A stretch of 64,000 nucleotides of DNA from Lentzea albidocapillata subsp. violacea (GTDB lineage Bacteria > Actinomycetota > Actinomycetes > Mycobacteriales > Pseudonocardiaceae): positions 124,001 through 188,000 of the forward strand of contig NZ_FNET01000004.1 in assembly GCF_900100275.1 (NCBI RefSeq), in the 5' to 3' direction. Within the stretch, counting starts at the first letter, position 1. Every line of letters begins with the position of its first letter. A program made the position numbers and the translations under genes. The notes beneath the pieces are model-generated. The model was given only the letters and a program-made list of their open reading frames with translations, searched no databases and was not told where the DNA came from. This document shows positions 15,680 through 25,180 of this stretch, one piece after another.

Positions 15680-18013
15680 GTGAGCACATCAGCGTTCGGG
15701 GACTTTCTCCGCTTTTACCGATCGCGTGTTCCGCTGACGCAGGAAGAACTCGCGGAACACACCGGCTTGAGCACACGCGCGATCAGCGACATGGAACGCG
15801 GCCGCACGCTCAGCCCGCAGTTCCGCACCGTGCAACTGCTCGTCGGCGGGCTCGGGCTGCGCGACGAGGAGGCGGCGGAGTTCACCGCCCTCGCCCGCGC
15901 CGGCAGGGTCGTCTCGGTGCGGGAACGGCCGGACGCGCCGTTCGTCGTGGCGTCGTCCTCGCTGCCGCCGGTGCTCATCGAGCTCACCGGCCGGGAGGCC
16001 GAGAAGGAACTGCTGGACGGGTTCGCCGCGGATGCCGCGTCGTCGTCCCGGCTGCAGATCGCGGTGGTCCACGGCGCACCCGGTGCGGGCAAGACCGCGC
16101 TGGCCGTGGACGCGGGCCATCGGCTGGGCGCGCGGTTCGCCGACGGTTGCGTGTTCCTCGACCTGCGCGGCACGGACACCGAACCGCTGACGCCGGAGAA
16201 GGCCGCTCATCGGCTGCTGCGATCGTTCGGAGTGGACGAACGCCAGATCCCGGACGACCCGGACGACAAGCTGTCGCTGTACCGGTCGCGGCTGCGCGAC
16301 CGGACGGTGCTGCTGGTGCTGGACAACGCGGCGAACGAGGCGCAGGTGCGTCCGTTGCTCGCGTCCAGCCCCGGCACGCTCGTCCTGCTGACCAGCCGCC
16401 GCATCCTGACCGGCCTGGACGCCCGGCATCGCCTCGCCCTGGCGTTGCTGCCGCTGGACCGTTCCGTCGAGCTGTTGCGGGCCGTGACGGGGCCCGACCG
16501 GCTCGACGCCGAACCCGAGGCGGCCGAGCGGGTCGCCGAGCTGTGCGGCGGCACGCCGCTGGCGTTGCTCATCGCGGGCAACCGCCTCACGAGCAGACCA
16601 CAGTGGACGATCAGCCACCTCGCCGAGCAGCTGGAGGACGAGGGTCGTCGTCTCTCCGTGCTGCGGGCGGGCGACCTGCAGGTGCGGGCGGCGTTCGAGA
16701 TCTCCTACGACCAGCTCAGCGCGGGTGCCGCCACCCTGTTCCGCAGACTCGCCCTGGTGCCGAGCCCCGACACGAGCGCGGCGCTGGCCGGTGTCCTGGT
16801 CGACGACGCCGAGGAGGCGCTGGACGAACTGGCCGACGCGAGCCTGCTCGGCATCAGCGACACACCCGGCCGCTACACGCGCCACGACCTGCTGCACGTC
16901 TTCGCCGCCGAACGGCTGGAACTGGACGAGGACCCGGCCGCCGTGCGCGAAGCACGCACACGTTTGCGCCACTGGCTGCTCGGCACCGCGACCAGGGCCG
17001 CCCTGTTCTTCGACCACGACGTGCCGGCCGAGCGGTCGGGTCCCGTGCACGACAGGGAGTCCGCGTCCCGGTGGCTCGAACTCGAGCTCGACAACTGGCG
17101 CACCGCCGTGAAAGCAGGCGTGGAAGCCGGCGAACACGAACGCGTTCTCGCGCTGGCCCAAGCGATGCACTGGTACTCGGACATGCACGGCGTCGGCGAA
17201 CTGTGGCGCGAGATCTTCGCCGCCGGAGCCCACTCGGCCCGCCGGCTGGGCAACGCCAAGGACGCCGCGCAGCAGCTGAACTACCTGTCGTGGGCGCTCT
17301 ACGCGTTGTGCGGCCAGCCGCACGAAGCACTGTCCGTGCACGAGGAAGCCGCGGCGGTACCGGTCGACGACACCGTCACCGAGGCGTGGACCTGCTACTA
17401 CGGCTCCGCGATCCGGCGGCGCGTCGGCGAACCGGACAAGGCGGTGTGGCTGGGCCGCCGTTCCGTCGGCCTGTTCGAGCAGGCGGGCTACCGGATCGGC
17501 GAGAACCTCGCGCTCTCCCTGCTGGGCGTCATGCTGCACACCACCGGTGACCTCGCCGAAGCCGTCGAGGTGCAGCAACGCAGCGTGGACCGGCATCGCG
17601 AGGCCGGTGGCGACGACGAACTGCTGTCGATGCTGCTGATCCGGCTGGCGACGACGCTGGCGGCCGCAGGCCAGGTGATCGCCGCGATGGACCTGCTCGA
17701 CGAGGCGGAGTCGGTGTTCCGCAAGTATTCCAACACCGCCGGAACCGCCCGCGTGCAGCACAACCGCGGCCTGGTGCTGATGGACGCGGGCCGCCACGGC
17801 GAGGCACAGGAGCAGCTGCTGGCGGCCCTCGGCGAGGTGCGGCTGTCCGACCAGCGGGTCGAGATCATGACCCGGCTCGCCGACCTCGCCGACGCCGCGG
17901 GGGACGCGGCGCAGGCCCGCGAGTACCGGGTGCGGGCGCTGGCGGAGTGCGACCGCTACGACACACCGGCGGTGCGCGTCGCGGCGGCGAAACTGGTGGC
18001 AGCACTGGGATGA
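15680..18013 (+). CDS. XRE HTH - NB-ARC ATPase - TPR regulator (STAND protein)
   Basis: 777 residues from a GTG. Domain order: XRE HTH at about 5-65 (LTQEELAEHTGLSTRAISDM), then an NB-ARC/STAND ATPase with Walker A GAPGAGKT at 132-139, Walker B VLLVLDNA, the sensor LLTSRR and GGTPLAL, and finally TPR-like helices from about 480 to the end. Such proteins are signal-dependent transcription factors of secondary metabolism or development, with ATP-driven assembly. No target operon is obvious. The last codons form part of a 31-bp tandem repeat. Confidence 0.88.
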   Translation: MSTSAFGDFLRFYRSRVPLTQEELAEHTGLSTRAISDMERGRTLSPQFRTVQLLVGGLGLRDEEAAEFTALARAGRVVSVRERPDAPFVVASSSLPPVLIELTGREAEKELLDGFAADAASSSRLQIAVVHGAPGAGKTALAVDAGHRLGARFADGCVFLDLRGTDTEPLTPEKAAHRLLRSFGVDERQIPDDPDDKLSLYRSRLRDRTVLLVLDNAANEAQVRPLLASSPGTLVLLTSRRILTGLDARHRLALALLPLDRSVELLRAVTGPDRLDAEPEAAERVAELCGGTPLALLIAGNRLTSRPQWTISHLAEQLEDEGRRLSVLRAGDLQVRAAFEISYDQLSAGAATLFRRLALVPSPDTSAALAGVLVDDAEEALDELADASLLGISDTPGRYTRHDLLHVFAAERLELDEDPAAVREARTRLRHWLLGTATRAALFFDHDVPAERSGPVHDRESASRWLELELDNWRTAVKAGVEAGEHERVLALAQAMHWYSDMHGVGELWREIFAAGAHSARRLGNAKDAAQQLNYLSWALYALCGQPHEALSVHEEAAAVPVDDTVTEAWTCYYGSAIRRRVGEPDKAVWLGRRSVGLFEQAGYRIGENLALSLLGVMLHTTGDLAEAVEVQQRSVDRHREAGGDDELLSMLLIRLATTLAAAGQVIAAMDLLDEAESVFRKYSNTAGTARVQHNRGLVLMDAGRHGEAQEQLLAALGEVRLSDQRVEIMTRLADLADAAGDAAQAREYRVRALAECDRYDTPAVRVAAAKLVAALG

Positions 18014-18097
18014 CGCGGCTGGTGCCTTGGCAGCGCTGGCATGACGCGCCCTGTGCCGTGGCAGCGCTGGGATGACGCGGCTGGTGCCGTGCTATCG
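18005..18097. repeat. three tandem 31-bp imperfect repeats
   Basis: Three adjacent 31-bp units start at 18005, 18036 and 18067, each like CTGGGATGACGCGGCTGGTG followed by CCTTGGCAGCG. Units 1 and 3 are nearly identical in their first 22 bases and unit 2 has several changes. The array includes the stop codon of the XRE-NB-ARC gene and ends over the stop codon of the next convergent gene. Confidence 0.85.
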
Positions 18098-18277
18098 CCT
18101 CTTCGGCCAGGGGATCAGCAGCATGACACCGGCTCCGGCGCACAGCAGCCCGATGGTCGTCCACAGCTGCTGACCGGTCATGAAGCTGCCCTTGAGGTAG
18201 CCCAGCCCCTGCGCCGTCCACACCCCGCCGAGCAGGAGCAGCACGACGCCGAGTCCGACCAACAGTTTTCTGCTCAT
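18092..18277 (-). CDS. small two-helix membrane protein
   Basis: 61 residues from the ATG at 18275-18277: MSRKLLVGLGVVLLLLGGVW, a short outer loop (GYLKGSFMTGQQLW) and a second helix ending WPKRR. Short proteins with the GVWTxQGLGYLxGSFMTG pattern are widespread in actinobacteria and have no assigned function. It converges with the XRE-NB-ARC gene. Confidence 0.7.
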   Translation of the reverse strand: MSRKLLVGLGVVLLLLGGVWTAQGLGYLKGSFMTGQQLWTTIGLLCAGAGVMLLIPWPKRR

Positions 18278-18429
18278 GCCGGCGCAGCCTACCGCCGGCG
18301 TGTTCGCTGGTCGCCCATCCAGCCGGCTCCGCACGTCGAAAAGATCGGCGAAGTTTCCGTTATCGCCGCGCGCCCCAGGCATCTCCTGGTCAGAAGACCC
18401 CTGTGCCAGTCCTGCCCGAAAGGATCTCC

Positions 18430-19446
18430 ATGCCTCACGTCCCCAGTGCACGGTCGCGGAGGCGCGTCTGGATCGCCGCCCTCGCCGTGGCGGGCGTCGC
18501 GGCGTCCGCGGTGACCGCGAACGCGATGTTCTTCACCCCGCCCGCACCGCCCCAGGCGAGCCGGACCTCCTCGCCCGCGGCGCCGGTGACCGCGGACACC
18601 ACGACACCGCCGCAGACCGGCACGACCGAGACGACGAAGGCCGCCGTGGTCGCGCAGCCGAAAGCCCAGGAGCCGATCCCGCCGAACGCGGTGCGCGTCG
18701 CGGAGTTCGTCGCCGAGTGCCCGTTCACGCACAGGCTGCCGGACGACCCGATCGTCCTGCCGAACCTCCCCGGCGCCTCGCACCTGCACAGCTTCTTCGG
18801 CAACGCCTCCACCAACGCCCACTCGGACGTCACGAGCCTGAGCAAGGCGACCAGCACGTGCAGCCCGAAGGTCGACCTGTCGTCGTACTGGGTGCCGACG
18901 CTGCTGGTCGACGGTCAGCCCGTCGAGCCGACCGGCACGACGTTCTACTACCTCGGCGAGGGCGTGCGCGACGACGTGACCGCGCGGATCCAGCCGCTGC
19001 CGTACGGGCTGCGCATCGTCGCGGGCAACGCCAAGGCCACCGCCGCGGACAACACCACGATGTCACGCTGGTCGTGCCTGCACGCCGGTCACGTCGAGGC
19101 GTCCAAGGACTTCGTGAACTGCCCGGCGGGCACGATGATCGAGTCCTATCTGGACTTCCCGCAGTGCTGGAACGGCAAGGACCTGGACTCCGCGGACCAC
19201 AAGAGCCACATGTCCTACCCGGTCGCCGGCGACTGCCCGGCGACGCACCCCGTGCCCGTGCCGAAGCTGCGCCAGGTGCTGCGGTACCCCGCGAGCGGCG
19301 ACCCGGCGCGGTTCACGCTGTCGTCAGGTCCCGGCTTCACGATGCACGGCGACTTCTTCAACGTCTGGCCGGAAGCCGAGATGGCGCAACGCGTGCGCGA
19401 CTGCATCAACCGCATCGTCAAGTGCGGACCGGACGGCCGCCCGTAG
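18430..19446 (+). CDS. secreted DUF1996-domain protein
   Basis: 338 residues from the ATG at 18430, with AAAGGA 6 nt upstream. An N-terminal signal/anchor helix (VWIAALAVAGVAASAVTANA) is followed by a Thr/Pro-rich stretch to about residue 70 and then the DUF1996 domain. Conserved pieces are GASHLHSFFGN, TSTCSP, SSYWVPTLLVDG, FYYLGEGV, FPQCWNGKDLDSADHKSHMSYP and MHGDFFNVW. The many His, Asp and paired Cys residues suggest a metal or carbohydrate site. DUF1996 proteins occur in fungi and actinobacteria and their role is unknown. Its stop overlaps the next start by one base. Confidence 0.85.
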   Translation: MPHVPSARSRRRVWIAALAVAGVAASAVTANAMFFTPPAPPQASRTSSPAAPVTADTTTPPQTGTTETTKAAVVAQPKAQEPIPPNAVRVAEFVAECPFTHRLPDDPIVLPNLPGASHLHSFFGNASTNAHSDVTSLSKATSTCSPKVDLSSYWVPTLLVDGQPVEPTGTTFYYLGEGVRDDVTARIQPLPYGLRIVAGNAKATAADNTTMSRWSCLHAGHVEASKDFVNCPAGTMIESYLDFPQCWNGKDLDSADHKSHMSYPVAGDCPATHPVPVPKLRQVLRYPASGDPARFTLSSGPGFTMHGDFFNVWPEAEMAQRVRDCINRIVKCGPDGRP

Positions 19447-19958
19447 TGCGAGCCCTCCTCATCGCGGCCATCCTGGTGGCGACGGGCTGTGGAGCACCGG
19501 CCGGCTCCCCGCCGGACAGTCTCAGCGCCACCGACCTGGCGTTCATGGACCTGGTGATCCCCCAGAACGAGTCCACGCTCGCCGCGCTCGATCTCACGGC
19601 GACCCGGCCCGGCTCCGCGCTGCGCCCGGTGGCCGCCTGGCTGCAGGCGCGCTACCGGGCCGAACTGGCGCAGGTGCGGGAACTGCTCGCCCGGACCGGC
19701 AGGCAGGAGAGCGACCAGCACGACGGGCACGACATGCCGGGCATGATCACGGCCGCCGAACTCGCCGCCGTCGGGTACGCCGAGGGCACCGCCTTCGACC
19801 AGCAGTTGACGGCGTTGCTGCGCACGCAGTTCGAAGAGGCGCGCACCGTCGCCCGCGCGGAACTGGCGTCGGGCACGAGCACGCCGGTGGTGGAACTGAG
19901 CGCACGCATCGACAGCACGCGTGCGGAGTTCCTGGCGCTCCTGGAAGACGCCTCGTGA
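19446..19958 (+). CDS. DUF305 lipoprotein
   Basis: 170 residues from a GTG that shares one base with the DUF1996 stop (TAGTG). The lipobox ends at Cys15 (LVATGC). DUF305 is a ferritin-like four-helix family: FMDLVIPQNESTLAALDL, QARYRAELAQVRELL, then the His/Met segment QHDGHDMPGMI, a plausible copper ligand set. DUF305 and DUF1996 genes often occur as a pair in actinomycetes, and an envelope copper-handling role is inference. A strong hairpin follows. Confidence 0.85.
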   Translation: MRALLIAAILVATGCGAPAGSPPDSLSATDLAFMDLVIPQNESTLAALDLTATRPGSALRPVAAWLQARYRAELAQVRELLARTGRQESDQHDGHDMPGMITAAELAAVGYAEGTAFDQQLTALLRTQFEEARTVARAELASGTSTPVVELSARIDSTRAEFLALLEDAS

Positions 19959-19961
19959 AGA

Positions 19962-19991
19962 GGTGCCGTCACCATCGCTGGTGACGGCACC
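19962..19991. terminator. perfect 12-bp bidirectional hairpin
   Basis: GGTGCCGTCACC (19962-19973) pairs perfectly with GGTGACGGCACC (19980-19991) around the loop ATCGCT. It lies between the convergent DUF305 (stop 19958) and DUF4342-like (stop 20002) genes. Confidence 0.85.
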
Positions 19992-20001
19992 GACCCGCTC
20001 A

Positions 20002-20280
20002 CTACGCCTGCTCGGCCTCGGCCTGCGCCGCGGGCGCCTGGCGGTTCTCCAGCTTGATCCCGCACTTGCCGACCAGCGCGACACCGGCTCCGATCGTCGT
20101 GGCCACCGGAGCGGCGAACGCCGCGACCAGCCCGAGAGCCAACGGCACCTCGAGCACCACGTCGTCCTTGCTGTCACGCACGACAACACGACGGTTGATG
20201 CCCTCGTTCACCAGCCCGCGCACGGCGTCGACCACCGAGTCGACGGCGGTACGGGCGGACTCGGACGTGGATTCGCTCAT
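20002..20280 (-). CDS. DUF4342-like small protein
   Basis: 92 residues. An N-terminal amphipathic stretch leads into NRRVVVRDSKDDVVLEVPLALGLVAAFAAPVATTIG, matching the DUF4342 pattern of a polar strand followed by a hydrophobic segment, then an Ala/Glu-rich tail. Its function is unknown and it is probably membrane-associated. It is monocistronic. Confidence 0.7.
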   Translation of the reverse strand: MSESTSESARTAVDSVVDAVRGLVNEGINRRVVVRDSKDDVVLEVPLALGLVAAFAAPVATTIGAGVALVGKCGIKLENRQAPAAQAEAEQA

Positions 20281-20401
20281 GACTCTCCTAGAACTGCGGA
20301 TCTCCTTGACGACTCCAGCTTGCCCGCGGCCGGACGCCCTGCCATCAGGGTTTCCCCTGACCCCTACCTGATCTGCCCCTCGGAGAACAGGGTACTCAGA
20401 G

Positions 20402-23323
20402 CTACCAGCCCGAGTTGCCGGTGCCGCGCTGGACGGTGTAGCGGCTCTCGTCGTTGGCCATGCCCTGGCTGCCGCTGCCCTTGACGCCCGCGACGGTGAC
20501 GCGGTCGAAGCGCCCGGTGCCGGTCACCAGGTTGAGGTGCATGCCGTGGGAGCCGGCGTTGGAGACCGCGACGCCCTTGTCGTCGGTGAACGCGTCGGTC
20601 GCGCCGCCGGTGCCGTTGATCCTGACGTTGTCGACGGTGACGTTGGTGATCGCCTTGTTCCAGCTGAAAAGCAGGCCGTGGTAGCCGGCGTCGGTGATGT
20701 CGAGGTCTTTCAGCACCAGGGCTCCGGTGATGTCGGCGCGTTCCGCGAACAGCCAGACGGCGCCGGTGTGGCTGTTCCAGTCCCAGTTGCGGGTGCCGGC
20801 TCGCGTGAGCGTGGTGCGCTGCACGGCGGTGGTGCCGGCGAACGGTTTGGCCTCGTGCCAGCTGGACACCATGATCCCGGCGCCGTTGAACACCGTGTCG
20901 CTGATCAGCGAGTCCTCGATGCGGTTGTCGGTGCCGCCGTAGATCGCGGCGCCGTTCGCGAGGATCGGCAACGCGATGGTGTTGAAGGCGAACACGCTGC
21001 GGCTGACGGTGTTGTTGCGGTCCCAGGACCACATGGCCATGCCGTCGTCGCCGGTGTTGCGGAACGTGCTCTGCTCCACGCGGACGTTGGTGGTGGGGCC
21101 GTTGTTGCCGTTGATGTTGAGGCCGTCGGCCATGGTGTTGCGCACCCGCAGGCCCGCGGCGAAGAAGCCGTCGGCCTGCTTGAGCCACAGGCCCGTCTTG
21201 GCGTGGTTGGTCGCGACGTTGAACACCGTGGCCGCGGAGCCGGACTCCACCTCGATGAACGAGTCGGAGTTCGGTGCCTCGTCGGGGTCGCGGGTGGTGA
21301 CGTCGCCGTCGAACGTGAGGTCGGCGATCGTGGTGCCGGCGCCGGTGATGGCGAAGCCGCCACGGCGGTTTACTCCATTGAGGACGGTGTGCCAGATGCC
21401 GGCGCCGCGCACGTCCACGCCGCTGACGTTCACCACGCTGTTCAGGTTGTACGCGCCCGCAGGTAGCCACACGCCCTTGGCCGGGGTGCCCTGGGCTGCC
21501 GCGATGGCCGCGCGGATCCCGGCGCTGTCGTCGGCCCCGTCGCCGGGGTTCGCGCCGTGGGTGCGGGCGTCGACGTAACCGGCGGGTGCGGTCGTGGCGG
21601 TGGCGACTTCGGCGTCGACCAGGTCGACGGTGATGTAGCCGGTAGCCGCGGTGTCCTTGGCCAGACGGATCACGGTGCCCGCGGGATAGGTCTGCGGGAG
21701 CAGAATTCGCGCGTCGTCGAAGTAGCGGTGCGGGCGCACTCCGCCCGGGCCCTCGGCGAACGGGTACGCGCCGTACATCCAGCTGTACTTCGAGGTCAGG
21801 GACAGGTCTCCGACCTTGGAACCGCCCGCGTGGACCGCCAGCGGCGCGGAGGTGCCGTCGGGGACGCTCGCGCGGACGGTGAGGGCGTTGGCGGGCCGGG
21901 TCAGGGTGATCTGCACGTACTGGCCGACGCCGGTGAGCTTGACGGCGCTGCGCCCGGAGGCCTCGGCGGCGTCGGTCGTGTACTGGCGGGCCGGGGTGAG
22001 CCTGGTGCCGGTGGTGGTGCCGGCCTCGGCCTCGTAGGTGGTGAACGGGACGGTCGCGCCTCGTGCGGCCAGGGCGGCCGAGCCGGTCACGGCGATGTGG
22101 TCGAGCTGGACGCCGGTCGCGTCGCCGTAGCCGACGATGTTCAGGCCCGCCCTCAGCACGGCGGTGTGAGTGGCGGTGCGCCAGCCGCTGCCGCCGGTGA
22201 GCGACAGCTGCGCGCCCTTGACGCCGTTGACGTAGGTGGTCACGGCGCCGTTCGCGGATGCCGTGTAGCGCAAGGTGATGGTGGCGGTGCCCGCGGCGGT
22301 CTGGTTGATCGTCCGGATGACCCGCGCACCAGTGCCGGGCAGTGAGACCGCGCCGGTTCCGGTCGCGCCCGCCGTGGTGGCCGGCACGGCACCTCCGCCG
22401 AGGAAGCCGCTTTCCAGCTCGGCGGTGCCTTCTGGGGCAGGGGTCGTGTCGTCCGCGGTGAGGGCGGCGTTGTCGAGGTTGACGTTGCCGTTGTCCGCGC
22501 TGCCGTAGGACACCGCGACGGTGTTGGACCCCACGACGGTGGTGACCGTGACGTTCGCGGTGGCCCACTCGCTCCACGACGCGGTCGCGGGCAGCGACAC
22601 CTGTTGCGCCGCACCGTTGACCGTGACGGTCATGGTGCGCGGCGAGCCGGTTCCGTTGGCGTAGCGCAGAGCCAGGCTCGACCTCGTCGCGGTACCGGCG
22701 ACGGTGAACGTCACCGCCGAGCCGCGATTGGCGTCGACGAACCCGCCGACGTATCCGCTGCCGGTGTGCCCGCCATGTTCGGACTCGGCTCGCGCGCCAC
22801 CGGAGAGCGTCCCGGACTCGGCCTCCACGACCCCGGCCGCGGGCACCACGGGCTCCACCGACAGGCTGTCGATGTTGACGTTTCCGTTGTCGCCACTGCC
22901 ATAACGCACGGCGAGGGTGTTGGCGCCCGCGTTCAGGGTGACGTTCTGGCTCACCGTCCCCCACGACGCCCAGCCCGCGGTGGCCGGGAGCGAGAGCTGC
23001 CGGGTGCCGCCGTTGACGGCCAGGGTGACGGTGCGGGTGCCGCCGGTTCCGTTGGCATAGCGCAGGACCAGCCGGTTCGCACCGGCGGTCGACCCGCTCG
23101 TGGTGACGGTGACCGCGGCGGTACCGCGGTTCGCGTCGGTGAACCCGCCGGCGTACCCGCTTCCGGTGTACCCGGCGTGTTCGGTCTCGGCGCGAGCGCC
23201 GCCGGAGAGCGCGGCGGACTCGGCCTGGTAGGTGGCAGGTGCGGCCGAAACCGGCCCGGTGGCGGCGACTGCGCCCGCCACGACGGCAGCGGCCAGCACG
23301 GCCGCGCGGATCTTCCACAACAT
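20402..23323 (-). CDS. secreted multi-CBM GH87-like alpha-1,3-glucanase/mycodextranase
   Basis: 973 residues. The ATG at 23321-23323 is preceded by AGGAGA, and a Sec signal peptide of about 28 residues follows. Two near-identical CBM35/CBM6-type modules span about 31-157 and 165-290 (ALSGGARAE and TLSGGARAE with shared GSGY and DNGNVN landmarks). A third beta-sandwich lies at about 300-410 and a fourth at about 425-570. A right-handed beta-helix catalytic region begins near 583. It carries ADGLNINGNN (Asp733) and NTGDDGMAMWSW (Asp759, Asp760), the layout of catalytic acids in GH87 enzymes that cut alpha-1,3-glucan or nigeran. It is the last gene of an ABC/GH13 operon. Another beta-helix polysaccharidase is the alternative. 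Confidence 0.75.
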   Translation of the reverse strand: MLWKIRAAVLAAAVVAGAVAATGPVSAAPATYQAESAALSGGARAETEHAGYTGSGYAGGFTDANRGTAAVTVTTSGSTAGANRLVLRYANGTGGTRTVTLAVNGGTRQLSLPATAGWASWGTVSQNVTLNAGANTLAVRYGSGDNGNVNIDSLSVEPVVPAAGVVEAESGTLSGGARAESEHGGHTGSGYVGGFVDANRGSAVTFTVAGTATRSSLALRYANGTGSPRTMTVTVNGAAQQVSLPATASWSEWATANVTVTTVVGSNTVAVSYGSADNGNVNLDNAALTADDTTPAPEGTAELESGFLGGGAVPATTAGATGTGAVSLPGTGARVIRTINQTAAGTATITLRYTASANGAVTTYVNGVKGAQLSLTGGSGWRTATHTAVLRAGLNIVGYGDATGVQLDHIAVTGSAALAARGATVPFTTYEAEAGTTTGTRLTPARQYTTDAAEASGRSAVKLTGVGQYVQITLTRPANALTVRASVPDGTSAPLAVHAGGSKVGDLSLTSKYSWMYGAYPFAEGPGGVRPHRYFDDARILLPQTYPAGTVIRLAKDTAATGYITVDLVDAEVATATTAPAGYVDARTHGANPGDGADDSAGIRAAIAAAQGTPAKGVWLPAGAYNLNSVVNVSGVDVRGAGIWHTVLNGVNRRGGFAITGAGTTIADLTFDGDVTTRDPDEAPNSDSFIEVESGSAATVFNVATNHAKTGLWLKQADGFFAAGLRVRNTMADGLNINGNNGPTTNVRVEQSTFRNTGDDGMAMWSWDRNNTVSRSVFAFNTIALPILANGAAIYGGTDNRIEDSLISDTVFNGAGIMVSSWHEAKPFAGTTAVQRTTLTRAGTRNWDWNSHTGAVWLFAERADITGALVLKDLDITDAGYHGLLFSWNKAITNVTVDNVRINGTGGATDAFTDDKGVAVSNAGSHGMHLNLVTGTGRFDRVTVAGVKGSGSQGMANDESRYTVQRGTGNSGW

Positions 23324-23360
23324 CGTTGTTGTCTCCTAGGCGAGGGATTCGGTACAGGGC

Positions 23361-24233
23361 CTAGCCTTTGACCGCTCCTTCAAGCGCGCCGCTCTGCAGG
23401 AACAGCCGTTGGAACACCAGGAACAGCGCCACCGGGATGACCGACGAGATGGCGAGCGCGGCGAGGAACACGTCGAGCTCGACGTAGCGCTGCAACGCGG
23501 GCAGCCGCACGGACAGCGGCTGCACCGCCGGGTCGGGCAGCACGAGCAGCGGCCAGAGGAAGTCCTTCCAGCTGGCCACCACCGCGAACACCGACACCAC
23601 GCCCAGGATCGGGCGGGAGAGCGGCAGCACCACCGACCAGAACACCCGCACGGGCCCGGCGCCGTCGACCCGTGCGGCCTCCAGCACCTCGCGCGGCAGG
23701 TTCGCGAAGAACCGTTGCACCAGAACGACGTTGAACGCGCTGGCACCCGCGGGCAGCCACACCGCCCAGAACGTGTTGATCATCCCGGCGCGCACGACCG
23801 TCAGGTACAGCGGCACCAGCAGCACGATCGCCGGGACGAACAGCGTGCCGAGCACGACGGCGGTGACCAGCCGCCCGTAGCGGGGCCGCAGGATCGCCAG
23901 CGCGTAGCCGGCCGTGGTGGCCACGACGAGTTGCACCAGCCACGACCCGGCGGCGATCACCACGGTGTTGAGGAAGTACTTGTCGATCTCCACCCTGGTC
24001 CACGCGGTGAGCAGGTTGGTCAGGTCGACACCGGTCGGGAAGAGCGACAACGGTGTGCGCAGCGTGTCCTGGGTCGGCGTGACCGCCGCCTTGGCCAGCC
24101 ACAGCATCGGCCCGAGACCGGTGAGCAGCAACGCTCCCAGCAGCAGGCCCTGCACCATGCGCAACGTCCGGCGGATCGCCGGGGTGGCCCGTTCCGACGG
24201 GGAGATCAGCCCGCGCTTCACGACGCGCTCCAC
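23361..24233 (-). CDS. carbohydrate ABC transporter permease (MalG type)
   Basis: 290 residues with six membrane helices and the EAA loop LEAARVDGAGPVRVFWSVVLPL. It overlaps the upstream permease gene by 16 bp and is followed 37 bp later by the GH87-like gene, so the depolymerase and the importer are probably one transcript. Confidence 0.92.
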   Translation of the reverse strand: MERVVKRGLISPSERATPAIRRTLRMVQGLLLGALLLTGLGPMLWLAKAAVTPTQDTLRTPLSLFPTGVDLTNLLTAWTRVEIDKYFLNTVVIAAGSWLVQLVVATTAGYALAILRPRYGRLVTAVVLGTLFVPAIVLLVPLYLTVVRAGMINTFWAVWLPAGASAFNVVLVQRFFANLPREVLEAARVDGAGPVRVFWSVVLPLSRPILGVVSVFAVVASWKDFLWPLLVLPDPAVQPLSVRLPALQRYVELDVFLAALAISSVIPVALFLVFQRLFLQSGALEGAVKG

Positions 24234-25177
24234 GACTTGGTCACCCGCAGGTAGAGGGCCGAGAGCACGGCCAGCACGGCGGCGAGCATGATGCTCAGCG
24301 CGGTCGCGGCGCCGTAGTCACCGCCGAGGCTGCTGGCGAAGGCGTAGTCGTAGATCAGCAGCAGGACGGTCATCGTCGAGTTGGCCGGGCCGCCACCGGT
24401 GAACAGGAACGGTTCGAGGAACACCTGCGCGGTACCGATGATCTGCAGGATGAACGTCACCAGCAGCACCCCGCGCAACCGCGGCAGCGTCACATGCCAG
24501 ATCTTGCGCCAGATCCCGGCGCCGTCGATCTCGGCGGCCTCGTACTGCTCGGCGGGCACACCGGCCAGCGCGGCCAGGTAGATGATCACCGTGCCGCCGG
24601 CGGCCGCCCACGTCGCCTCCAGCACCAGCGCGGGCATGGCGCTGCCGGGGTTCTGCAGCCACTGCCACGGTCCCAGCCCGGCCCAGCCGAGCACGGTGTT
24701 GAACACACCGGACGGACTGGCGTCGTAGAAGAACTTCCACAGCAGCACCGCGACCACCGGTGGCACCACCACCGGCAGGTAGGCCAGCGCGCTGAAGAGG
24801 CCGCGGCGGGCCCGGACCTCGCTGATCAGCACGGCGGCGACCAGCGGGATCGGGTAGCCGAACACCAGCGCCAGCACCGCGAACCACAGCGTGTTGCCGA
24901 CCGCGGTCCACAGTAGAGGGTCGCCGAGCACCTGGGCGAAGTTGTCCAGGCCGACGAACCGCACCGGCCCGACGAGGTTCGTCTGCTGGAAGCTCATCAC
25001 CACCGACTGCGCGATCGGCGCCCACGAGAACACCCCGAACACCAGCAGCAACGGCAGCAGGAACAGCAGGGTGGTCAGCCCGCCGCGGCGGACCCAGGTG
25101 GACGGTGTGCGCCGGCGGGGTGCCGGTGGCGGCGGTACGACGACCGCCGCCACCGGAGCCTGGGACTGGAGGACCAC
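24218..25177 (-). CDS. carbohydrate ABC transporter permease (MalF type)
   Basis: 319 residues. A Pro-rich cytoplasmic N-terminus (VVVPPPPAPRRRTP) precedes six helices. The EAA-like loop is YEAAEIDGAGIWRKIWHVTLPRL. It starts 3 bp after the binding-protein stop and pairs with the MalG-type permease downstream. No dedicated ATPase is present. Confidence 0.92.
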   Translation of the reverse strand: MVLQSQAPVAAVVVPPPPAPRRRTPSTWVRRGGLTTLLFLLPLLLVFGVFSWAPIAQSVVMSFQQTNLVGPVRFVGLDNFAQVLGDPLLWTAVGNTLWFAVLALVFGYPIPLVAAVLISEVRARRGLFSALAYLPVVVPPVVAVLLWKFFYDASPSGVFNTVLGWAGLGPWQWLQNPGSAMPALVLEATWAAAGGTVIIYLAALAGVPAEQYEAAEIDGAGIWRKIWHVTLPRLRGVLLVTFILQIIGTAQVFLEPFLFTGGGPANSTMTVLLLIYDYAFASSLGGDYGAATALSIMLAAVLAVLSALYLRVTKSWSAS

Positions 25178-25180
25178 CGC

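Noticed and set aside
15689..17797. 702-codon antisense frame within the XRE-NB-ARC-TPR gene
   Set aside because: It is a shadow frame. The sense protein has Walker A/B and HTH motifs in order.
20345..20360. Small hairpin TCAGGG-TTTC-CCCTGA as terminator of the GH87 gene
   Set aside because: It has only six pairs and no U-tract, and it lies nearer the start of the DUF4342-like gene. Evidence is too weak to annotate.
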